DNA of 14,847 nt from an uncultured Acidimicrobiales bacterium (lineage in GTDB: Bacteria > Actinomycetota > Acidimicrobiia > Acidimicrobiales > UBA10347), in NCBI GenBank assembly GCA_937942965.1, contig CALDGN010000040.1, positions 1 through 14,847 of the forward strand, read 5' to 3'. Positions 1 through 5,573 of this stretch are shown here, piece after piece (position 1 is the stretch's first letter; each line of letters starts with the position of its first letter). The notes beneath the pieces are model-generated. The model searched no databases. It was given only the letters and a program-made list of their open reading frames with translations, and was not told the origin of the DNA. The position numbers were made by a program, and so were the translations under genes.

Positions 1-537
1 GTCGACGACATCGTCGGCACCGACGGCGAGTTCTACTGCGCAAGCCCAGGCGCAGTGCTGAGTGGCGATGCCTGTTTCGCGCTCGCGCTCCTGAGCACCG
101 CAACACCGTCGGAAACGCCGCCGCCGTGTCCGAGCGGCTACTCGATTGACGACAGCCTCATTGCGTGCGCCCGGTTCGCCCCGGCGATCGATGGCTCCTG
201 CCCCGATCCGGCATCGGAACTGAATGGGCTGAGCTGCGTGTGGGCGTTCGCCCAATGGACGCCTGCGCCGCCCGTGGCGCCGAGTTGTCCCTCCGACTAC
301 TCGATCGACACGAGCTACGACGGAGCCTGCGCCCGGTTTACGCCGGCCGACTTCGACGGCGAGGTCTACTCGTGCCCCGACGATGGGGTGCTCGTTTCAC
401 GGAGCTGTGTCTACTTCGCCGGCTTCGTGCTGCCGCCGCCGATGAGCGACGCAGATTGCGCCGCCCGCAATCCTGACTTCCCGTACTTCCACGAAGCTGA
501 CGGGCTCTGTTATGCGGCCCCCATCGGTGTTTTCTGA
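1..537 (+). CDS. Cysteine-rich repeat protein, C-terminal part (5' truncated by window edge)
   Basis: The frame is open from base 1 to a TGA at 535-537, so only the last 178 residues are seen and the true start lies outside. A start at 55 is formally possible but would cut through a repeat. There are two clear repeats of about 50 residues, each with four cysteines: C43-C56-C67-C79 and C96-C110-C125-C136. Each opens with C-P-S-x-Y-S-I-D, has C-A-R-F-x-P after the second Cys, and ends with a proline-rich linker. The first residues (C13, C25) look like the second half of an earlier repeat. Two further cysteines (C153, C170) close the protein. Paired cysteines and Pro/Thr linkers suggest a secreted, disulfide-bonded protein. 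No catalytic motif is seen and I do not recognise the family. It converges on the VOC gene. Confidence 0.75.
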   Translation, partial: VDDIVGTDGEFYCASPGAVLSGDACFALALLSTATPSETPPPCPSGYSIDDSLIACARFAPAIDGSCPDPASELNGLSCVWAFAQWTPAPPVAPSCPSDYSIDTSYDGACARFTPADFDGEVYSCPDDGVLVSRSCVYFAGFVLPPPMSDADCAARNPDFPYFHEADGLCYAAPIGVF

Positions 538-560
538 GCTGACTACGTAGCGATGCTCAG
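534..560. terminator. Inverted repeat between convergent genes, possible bidirectional terminator
   Basis: CTGAGC at 534-539 pairs perfectly with GCTCAG at 555-560. The 15-base loop contains a further palindrome, CTACGTAG at 543-550. It sits across the stop codons of two convergent genes (stops at 535-537 plus and 557-559 minus). No U-tract follows on either strand, so intrinsic termination is only a suggestion. Confidence 0.35.
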
Positions 561-922
561 TGCTCGTTGACCTGGATCACGGTGCCATCGGGATCCGTCA
601 CTGTGAACGAACGGCCAAACGGTTGCTTGATGATCTCGGTCGATCCCGCGCAGCGGCCGTGCGTGGTCTCGAGGGGTGCCTCGGCGACGAGCGACAATTC
701 AACGCCGCCGGGTCCCAGGTCTTCATCCGTGAGGTGAAGTGCGAGCGTCGCGCCGCCACAGTCGAAGGTCGTCCAATGCGCGCTGACCATCGTTGGCTCA
801 CCGGCGAGTAGCGCGCCGTACCAGGCGGTCGAAGCGGCCATGTCGGTGACATAGACGATGGGCTGAAGGTGCACGGAGCGAACGTAGCCCGCCGTCGCAG
901 GGTCTTGCCACGCGGCGCACAT
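557..922 (-). CDS. VOC (glyoxalase/bleomycin-resistance-like) family protein
   Basis: This is a small single-domain protein of about 121 residues. It has the typical opening strand of a vicinal-oxygen-chelate module (QPIVYVTDM), followed by a tryptophan-tyrosine helix (A-S-T-A-W-Y) and the usual ending P-F-G-R-S-F-T-V-T-D-P-D-G-T-V-I-Q-V-N-E. This C-terminal signature is strongly characteristic of glyoxalase-like proteins. The acidic and histidine residues that could bind a metal (H in ALHLTDED, E in IQVNEH) do not identify a substrate. I chose ATG at 922. An in-frame GTG at 937 lies inside a tandem repeat and would add five residues. A GTG at 874 would begin right at the domain. No convincing ribosome binding site separates them. 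The gene is divergent from the selenoprotein gene and convergent with the Cys-rich gene. Confidence 0.8.
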   Translation of the reverse strand: MCAAWQDPATAGYVRSVHLQPIVYVTDMAASTAWYGALLAGEPTMVSAHWTTFDCGGATLALHLTDEDLGPGGVELSLVAEAPLETTHGRCAGSTEIIKQPFGRSFTVTDPDGTVIQVNEH

Positions 923-931
923 CGAACCCCG

Positions 932-975
932 ACGCACCTACGCACCACGCACCTACGCACCACGCACCTACGCAC
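932..975. repeat. 15-bp direct tandem repeat, about 2.9 copies
   Basis: The unit GCACCTACGCACCAC occurs at 934-948 and 949-963, with 12 of 15 bases again at 964-975, and the partial match begins at 932. Copies are identical over the compared bases. The array occupies the divergent gap between the VOC gene and the selenoprotein gene. It ends at the base before the candidate -10 element of the selenoprotein gene. The period is a multiple of three, so it does not shift the frame if the VOC protein starts at its upstream GTG. Confidence 0.85.
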
Positions 976-981
976 TAGCGT
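976..981 (+). promoter_or_regulatory. Candidate -10 element for a leaderless selenoprotein transcript
   Basis: TAGCGT fits the TANNNT pattern of actinobacterial -10 elements. It lies exactly 7-12 bases before the GTG at 988, the position expected if transcription begins at the start codon. There is no Shine-Dalgarno sequence before this GTG. The same spacing recurs at four other starts in this window. No clear -35 element is seen; the upstream position is filled by the tandem repeat. Confidence 0.35.
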
Positions 982-987
982 CGAGCC

Positions 988-2505
988 GTGCCTCCGTCCG
1001 CTGCCAACCCGTTGTCCGACCGGTCACTCGGATGGCTCCGCTACCTCAACCGCAAGGCACACACGCCCGACGACTGGAGTCGTGCCGGCAAGCCGCATCC
1101 GCATTGGGACGACCGCAGCGATCCGCCGATGGCGAGCTGGCACCGGTTCGATCTCGTTGACTCGTCGTACGCCATGGGGCTGATGGCGCAGCGCACACCG
1201 GCATGGACCGAACGCTACGTCGCAATCCTCGACCAGCTCATCGAACGCCATACCGGCTGGTGGTCAGCTGCAGATTGGCTGACCCAGTTCGGCCCCGACC
1301 CAGACCGGGCCAACTACCCCGACCCGTATCGGGCACTCATCCCCGCTGAGCTGTGGGGCGACTACGACGTACCCGGCTGGACGGCGAACGGCACCGAGCC
1401 GTGGGGCACCCAGATGGATCCCGTGGCCGCCGATGGGATGCTGTTCTACAAGGGCTTCTTCTTGGTGCTGCTCGGGATTCGCTCGATGGTGGCCAATGCG
1501 GCCAGCGAGGTCGGCCACGGCGCCGGTCAAACCGACCGCTGGAACCAGCCGTTCGAGATGATTCGTGACGGGCACGAGAACACCTTCGAGTGGACCCACA
1601 CCGGCATCGCCGAGCACCTGTGCCAGCAATGGCTCGCCGCACCGATTGGGTGCCATTGAGAGAACACCAAGATCTGGCCCTTTTGACTGGCTGGAGCAGG
1701 TCTCGGTCTGAGACTCCACGACAACCGACATGGCACCGACTTCCATGAGCAGGCGTTCGCCCCGTGGTGGGAGTACGCCCGCGAGCACTATCTCTCGCTG
1801 CTCGACGACGCTCCGCCGCACATGTCCACGCTGTACTACGACCCGATTCTTGATGTGCACCATCGACTTCCGTCGACGGTCAATCTGACGACCTCGTTCT
1901 ACGCAGGACCACAGCGGCCCGACGACGCCAAGCGCCTGCTCGAGGGCGCGATCCAAGTCGCAGGCTTGACGAGCGACCCGACGCTTCCGCTCCCGACCGG
2001 CCGCGGCTTTCCGTCGGCGCTGCTGCTGGCCCGCGAATGGGGGCTCGACGAACTGGCCGAGCGGCTCGCGACCGCGATCGAAGCGAGCTACGAACCGAGG
2101 TGGGATCACGACCGCGGTGAGTTCACCTGGGGCATGGGCCTCGGCGAGCCGCATCCCCGGGGTCAGTACAACGCGTTCCTCGCGGCGGCTGAAGCGGCTG
2201 GACCTGGCCGGTGGACCGCGCTGTCTGAGGCACCGATCGAGCCATGTCCGCAGGTGGTCGAGGTCGACTTCCCGGACGTCGCGTTCACCCGCGCTGAATG
2301 GGTGAACGGCAACTTCTACGGCACCGTCAAGGTGCGCGAACCAAACCCGGAGAAGCGCACGAGCTTCCGCATCGTCGGCGCCGAGCCACGGCTGTGGGAC
2401 GTTCATGCGCCCGACCGCACGTTCGTCGATGTCAAGCTCAGCGGCATCCACATCGCGATGCCGATGGTCGACGGCGACATCGAACTCTTCCGCGGCAACT
2501 ACTAA
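988..2505 (+). CDS. Linalool dehydratase/isomerase-like selenoprotein with two selenocysteines (Sec224, Sec233)
   Basis: One frame of 505 residues runs from GTG 988 (first start after an in-frame TAG at 976) to TAA 2503-2505, interrupted only by TGA at 1657 and 1684. The residues between, U-E-N-T-K-I-W-P-F-U, have the spacing of C171 and C180 in linalool dehydratase/isomerase (C-E-P-D-N-Y-F-V-Q-C as I recall it). These cysteines are catalytic in that family. Flanking matches agree: DSSYAMGLM at 58-66, FYKG at 153-156, RHGTDF at 247-252 and LLLAREWG at 345-352 resemble FYAYGLA, MYKG, LHGTDY and LLLAREMG of LDI. Residues after about 400 form an extra C-terminal part I do not recognise. The position of LDI His129 is Phe157 here. 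No signal peptide is seen, so it is probably cytoplasmic. A SECIS-like hairpin follows the second TGA. The substrate is unknown. The main alternative is a pseudogene with two stops, which is unlikely given their positions. Confidence 0.9.
1657..1659 (+). other. In-frame UGA read as selenocysteine 224
   Basis: This TGA stands where the LDI family has its first catalytic cysteine (C171). It follows G-C-H and precedes E-N. Coding similarity continues on both sides in the same frame. TGA is the normal stop codon of several other genes here (for example at 535, 3139, 4743, 9348, 12780 and 13731), so a general code change is excluded. Confidence 0.8.
1673..1695 (+). promoter_or_regulatory. Weak candidate SECIS for the first UGA
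   Basis: A 7-bp stem (1673-1679 with 1689-1695, two G-U pairs) closes a 9-base loop, 1680-1688, that holds the second UGA. It starts 17 bases from the first UGA, a workable distance. The loop lacks the usual early G and the GGUCU motif. It overlaps the base of the second hairpin, so the two could not form fully at once. Confidence 0.25.
1684..1686 (+). other. In-frame UGA read as selenocysteine 233
   Basis: This TGA lies nine codons after the first, at the position of the second catalytic cysteine of LDI (C180). It is followed by C, as in the fdhF UGAC context. A strong SECIS-like hairpin begins six bases downstream. Confidence 0.85.
1692..1718 (+). promoter_or_regulatory. Bacterial SECIS element following the second UGA
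   Basis: The upper stem is TCTC 1701-1704 with GAGA 1710-1713, closing the loop GGTCT at 1705-1709. The lower stem is TGGAG 1692-1696 with CTCCA 1714-1718, and a 4-base bulge (CAGG, 1697-1700) lies on the 5' side. Numbering the U of UGA 1684 as 1, bases 22-27 are GGUCUG. This is the same as E. coli fdhF, where G23 and U24 in the loop and a bulged 5'-side base are bound by SelB. The hairpin is inside the coding sequence, as is usual in bacteria. Confidence 0.8.
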
Positions 2506-2544
2506 CCACTGGGGTCGCAGCCAAAACGTTGCATCGGCCACGTG

Positions 2545-2553
2545 TGACACGAT
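2545..2553 (+). promoter_or_regulatory. Candidate extended -10 element of the thiol dioxygenase gene
   Basis: TGACACGAT places an extended -10 (TGN plus CACGAT) exactly 7-15 bases before ATG 2560, consistent with leaderless transcription. There is no Shine-Dalgarno sequence. The nearly identical TGTCACGAT stands at the same distance before the gene at 5574. It would give the dioxygenase-rhodanese-isomerase genes their own promoter, separate from the selenoprotein gene 54 bases upstream. Confidence 0.35.
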
Positions 2554-2559
2554 GGACCG

Positions 2560-3141
2560 ATGACGACGCGCACTGAGATCGTGGCCGCGGCGATGGACGA
2601 CATCCGCCGCATCGAAGCCGAGCTGGGCATGACCCGAGCGGGCGTCGAGGCCATTCGCGACCGGCTTGTCGAGATGGCGAGCCATCGCGACGTATTCAAC
2701 CTCGACGACTTCCCGCTGCCAGCCGAGGACGACGCGACCAAGAGCTTCTTGTATCGACTGAGCGAGGACGCTGATGGTCGGTTCGCGCTCTATGCGCAAC
2801 GCAGCAAGGGCGCCGTCTCGACGCCCGCGCACAACCACACCACCTGGGCGTGTGTCGTGGGCTTCGATGGCCAGGAACACAACCGGTTCTACGAACGAGC
2901 CGGTGACGAAGGCGTGCGCGAAACGCACGACCACATGGTGCAGGCCGGCACGGGCGTGGCGATGCTTCCTGACGATCTGCACTCGATCCACATCGATGGG
3001 CCAGCCTTGAACTTCCACTGCTATGGCCTGGCGCTTGAGAAGCTCGACGCCCGCGAGTACTGGAACCCGACTGAGAAGACCTGGAAGTTCTTCTCGGCAA
3101 CGAGCGGCATCCGAGAAGCTCGCGACCTCGCGAACTGCTGA
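2560..3141 (+). CDS. Cysteine dioxygenase family (thiol dioxygenase-like) cupin protein
   Basis: This is a 193-residue single-domain cupin of normal length for bacterial thiol dioxygenases. These non-heme iron enzymes oxidise cysteine, 3-mercaptopropionate or related thiols to sulfinates. The three-histidine iron site is visible: H91 and H93 in TPAHNHTTW and H141 in PDDLHSIHI. The A-Q-R-S-K-G segment at 79-84 and the late N-F-H-C-Y-G strand (151-156) also fit the family. The first 60 residues are helical, as in the family. The true substrate cannot be told from the sequence. The ATG at 2560 is favoured by its leaderless -10. The stop overlaps the ATG of the rhodanese gene by one base (TGATG), so the two are co-translated. 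Such pairs of thiol dioxygenase and rhodanese genes are common in bacteria and suggest sulfur release from an organic thiol. Confidence 0.88.
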   Translation: MTTRTEIVAAAMDDIRRIEAELGMTRAGVEAIRDRLVEMASHRDVFNLDDFPLPAEDDATKSFLYRLSEDADGRFALYAQRSKGAVSTPAHNHTTWACVVGFDGQEHNRFYERAGDEGVRETHDHMVQAGTGVAMLPDDLHSIHIDGPALNFHCYGLALEKLDAREYWNPTEKTWKFFSATSGIREARDLANC

Positions 3142-4745
3142 TGCGTATCGACGCGCAGACACTGACTAGTTGGCTGACCGACGGCGAAGAGCTTGCGCTG
3201 CTCGATGCGCGGGAGCAGGGCGTCTTCTTCCAGTCGCATCTGTTCCACGCTGCGTGCGTGCCGCTGTCGACGCTCGAACTCGACCTGCCGCGACTCGTGC
3301 CGCGCCAGACCGTGCGGCTCGTGTGGTGCGACGACGGCGCGGCGGGCCCAGGAAGCGGTGGCATCGCCGACCGGGCTGCGGCTAAGGCAACTGAACTCGG
3401 GTACACGAACGTGCACGTGCTCGATGGCGGCAACGTGGCGTGGACCGAGGCAGGCGGTGAGCTCTACAGCGGCGTGAATGTGCCGTCGAAGGCGTTCGGC
3501 GAGTTCGTTGAGCACACCTATGGCACGCCCCGGATCCCGGCAGCCGAACTGCAGTCGATGCTCGATGACGGCACCAACATGGTCGTGCTCGACTCGCGGC
3601 CGATCGAAGAGTTCCGCCGCATGAGCATCCCGACCGGCGTCGACTGTCCCGGCGCTGAGCTGGTGCACCGCATCAAAGAGATGGCGCCCGACCCGGACAC
3701 GCTTGTCGTTGTCAACTGCGCAGGCCGAACCCGCAGCATCATCGGCACCCAGTCACTCATCAACGCCGGGCTTGAGAACAAGGTCGTGGCGCTTGAGAAC
3801 GGAACGATGGGCTGGGAGCTTGCGGGGCTCCAGGTCGATCGAGGCAACGACATCCACGCGCCCGATCCGACCGAAGGCTCACGGCAGTGGTCCGAGACCG
3901 CGGTGGCAGCCGTCGCCGATCGCTTCCGAGTTCCGACGATCGATGCGGCGCAGATGGATGCGTGGGGTGCCGCTCCGGAACGCACGACGTATCTGCTCGA
4001 TGTGCGCACGCCCGAAGAGTTCCGCGATGGCCACGTCCGTGGAAGCACCAATGCGCCGGGCGGTCAGCTCGTGCAGGCGACCGATGAGTACGTGGCCACG
4101 CGCAATGCGCGGCTCGTGCTGATCGATGACAACCAGGTCCGGGCGACCATGACGGCGTCGTGGCTGCAGCAGCTCGGCTGGGGCGACGCGGTCGTGCTGG
4201 CCGGTGGCATCGAAGGCCACGACCTTGAGACCGGGCCAACGCCGCGAACTCGCGTGCCTGGCGCAGCGACGATCACGGTGTCGGCGCTCGCGGATGCGAT
4301 GGCCGGCGACTCACCACCGACCGTGCTCGACATCGGCACGAGCCTCAAGTACCGCCAGCGTGGCCACATACCTGGCGCCTGGTGGGGCGTTCGCAGCCGT
4401 CTCGATCAAGCCCGAGCGGCGATCGGCGACGTGAGCCATCTGGTCATCACCTCGAGCGACGGCCAGCTCGCCAAGCTTGCTCTCGGCGAAGCAGCCGAGC
4501 AATGGCCCGAGGCCGAGATCCAAGCCCTCGCCGGTGGCACCAAATCGTGGCGCCATGCCGAGCAGCCGATGGAGCCGGGTTTCACGAACCCGACGACCGA
4601 TGCGGACGACGTTTGGTACAAGCCGTACGACCACGAAGACGGCGTGCCCGAACAACACATGCAGGACTACCTCACCTGGGAAATCGCGCTGGTCGAAAAG
4701 ATCGAGCGCGACCCGACCGTCCAGTTCGAGGCGTACCCCGCCTGA
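3141..4745 (+). CDS. Rhodanese-like sulfurtransferase with four tandem domains
   Basis: This 534-residue soluble protein has four rhodanese-type domains, roughly 1-110, 130-235, 262-365 and 375-475, then a short tail. Strands such as L-L-D-A-R-E (20-25), V-L-D-S-R-P (149-154), L-L-D-V-R-T (285-290) and V-L-D-I-G-T (395-400) mark the start of each. Rhodaneses carry sulfane sulfur on a loop cysteine. Domain 2 has the full loop N-C-A-G-R-T-R-S (C193) and is surely active. Domain 1 has C63 in W-C-D-D-G, possibly active. Domains 3 (I-D-D-N-Q-V-R) and 4 (T-S-S-D-G-Q) have no cysteine there and are probably structural or binding domains. The gene is translationally coupled to the thiol dioxygenase upstream and the isomerase-like gene downstream (one-base overlaps), which suggests it handles sulfur from the same thiol substrate. 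Confidence 0.9.
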   Translation: MRIDAQTLTSWLTDGEELALLDAREQGVFFQSHLFHAACVPLSTLELDLPRLVPRQTVRLVWCDDGAAGPGSGGIADRAAAKATELGYTNVHVLDGGNVAWTEAGGELYSGVNVPSKAFGEFVEHTYGTPRIPAAELQSMLDDGTNMVVLDSRPIEEFRRMSIPTGVDCPGAELVHRIKEMAPDPDTLVVVNCAGRTRSIIGTQSLINAGLENKVVALENGTMGWELAGLQVDRGNDIHAPDPTEGSRQWSETAVAAVADRFRVPTIDAAQMDAWGAAPERTTYLLDVRTPEEFRDGHVRGSTNAPGGQLVQATDEYVATRNARLVLIDDNQVRATMTASWLQQLGWGDAVVLAGGIEGHDLETGPTPRTRVPGAATITVSALADAMAGDSPPTVLDIGTSLKYRQRGHIPGAWWGVRSRLDQARAAIGDVSHLVITSSDGQLAKLALGEAAEQWPEAEIQALAGGTKSWRHAEQPMEPGFTNPTTDADDVWYKPYDHEDGVPEQHMQDYLTWEIALVEKIERDPTVQFEAYPA

Positions 4746-5530
4746 TGCTGCACGCCGACGCGATCACCGTCAACCAGATCGCCGATCACACACGAGGACT
4801 TGCCGGCATCGCGTCGCTCGCCGATCCGACCACGCCCGTGCCGACCTGTGGCGAGTGGACGATCACAGACCTGGCGTTCCATCTGTATGAAGTCCAGCGC
4901 TTCTGGGTGCACATCATCGGCAATCGCCCCGCCGGTCCCGAGGAGTACGAGCATCCCGACGTACCCGCCGATGTTGCGGTCGCGCTGCAAGAGATCAACG
5001 CCCGGCTTGTCGAGTTGCTCGCGGACGCTGACCCGGCCGAGACAGCCTGGAGCTGGTCCGACGATCACACGGTCGGCTTCACGATTCGGCGGCAGTTGCA
5101 CGAGGCGCTCGTGCACCACGCTGATGCGACCCTGACGGTCGGACTCGACTTGCCCGAGGTCGCGCCGCTCGTTGCGGCCGACGGCGTCGACGAGCTGGTC
5201 GACGTCATGCTCACGGGCATCCCCGATTGGGCGACGTTCCTTCCGTCCGCCGAGTTCGTGCGCCTGCGTTGCACTGACACGGGCGATCAGTGGACGATGA
5301 GCCTCGGTCAGATTTCAGGCACGTCGAGCCAGACGGGCGTGACCTACGACGGGCTTCCTGCCGCAGATCGCATCGCCGACGACATGCGTCCGGACCTGAC
5401 GATCTCGGGCCCCGCGTTCGACGTGCTGCTCTGGCTGTGGGGCCGGTTGCCGTCGAGCTCGCTGACCCTGACCGGCGAAACCGAGATCGCCGACCACCTC
5501 CGCGACACGGTCACCGCCGCCACCCAATAA
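4745..5530 (+). CDS. Maleylpyruvate isomerase family mycothiol-dependent enzyme
   Basis: The 261-residue protein has the two-part layout of actinobacterial mycothiol-dependent maleylpyruvate isomerases. An N-terminal DinB-like four-helix domain spans about 1-140 and a C-terminal MDMPI_C domain about 145-261. The G-E-W-T-I-T-D-L-A-F-H-L motif (36-47) supplies H46. H-E-A-L-V-H (119-124) supplies E120 and H124, the same spacing as the known H/E/H zinc site of the family. Members use mycothiol as cofactor or substrate for isomerisation or thiol transfer; many have no known substrate. The ATG at 4745 overlaps the rhodanese stop by one base. Upstream in-frame codons back to 4382 lie within the rhodanese gene and lack domain similarity, so a longer start is rejected. 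Its place after a thiol dioxygenase and a sulfurtransferase fits a thiol-linked pathway. Confidence 0.87.
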   Translation: MLHADAITVNQIADHTRGLAGIASLADPTTPVPTCGEWTITDLAFHLYEVQRFWVHIIGNRPAGPEEYEHPDVPADVAVALQEINARLVELLADADPAETAWSWSDDHTVGFTIRRQLHEALVHHADATLTVGLDLPEVAPLVAADGVDELVDVMLTGIPDWATFLPSAEFVRLRCTDTGDQWTMSLGQISGTSSQTGVTYDGLPAADRIADDMRPDLTISGPAFDVLLWLWGRLPSSSLTLTGETEIADHLRDTVTAATQ

Positions 5531-5558
5531 ACGCCACTGCGACGGGGCCGGGCGCATC

Positions 5559-5567
5559 TGTCACGAT
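5559..5567 (+). promoter_or_regulatory. Candidate extended -10 element of the amidohydrolase gene
   Basis: TGTCACGAT ends 7 bases before ATG 5574, matching the element before 2560 in eight of nine bases and in distance. A GAGGG lies only one base from the ATG, too close to serve as a ribosome binding site. This favours a leaderless start. Confidence 0.35.
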
Positions 5568-5573
5568 GAGGGC

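Noticed and set aside
598..975. Minus-strand frame with R-R-C-V-V repeats
   Set aside because: The repeats come from the 15-bp tandem DNA repeat read in a frame other than that of the VOC protein; the rest has no domain.
932..975. CRISPR-like array
   Set aside because: The units are directly adjacent with a 15-bp period and no spacers, and no cas gene is nearby.
1657..1686. Pseudogene or sequencing error explanation for the two TGAs
   Set aside because: There is no frameshift, both stops are TGA, both sit on catalytic cysteine columns, and a SECIS-like hairpin follows. Decay would also be expected to leave other damage, which is not seen. Not formally excluded without resequencing.
1822..2505. 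A separate gene starting at ATG 1822
   Set aside because: LDI similarity continues upstream of this ATG in the same frame (RHGTDF at 1726-1743) up to and through both TGA codons, so the ATG is internal to the selenoprotein.
1264..3162. A 632-codon open frame on the minus strand
   Set aside because: It lies antisense to the selenoprotein and dioxygenase genes, both with clear family similarity. Its translation is rich in Arg, Val and His with no recognisable domain, as expected of an antisense shadow in GC-rich DNA.
4382..4744. N-terminal extension of the isomerase-like protein
   Set aside because: The added 121 codons lie in another frame of the rhodanese gene, are Arg/Ser-rich and match no domain. 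ATG 4745 overlaps the rhodanese stop and begins at the normal domain start.
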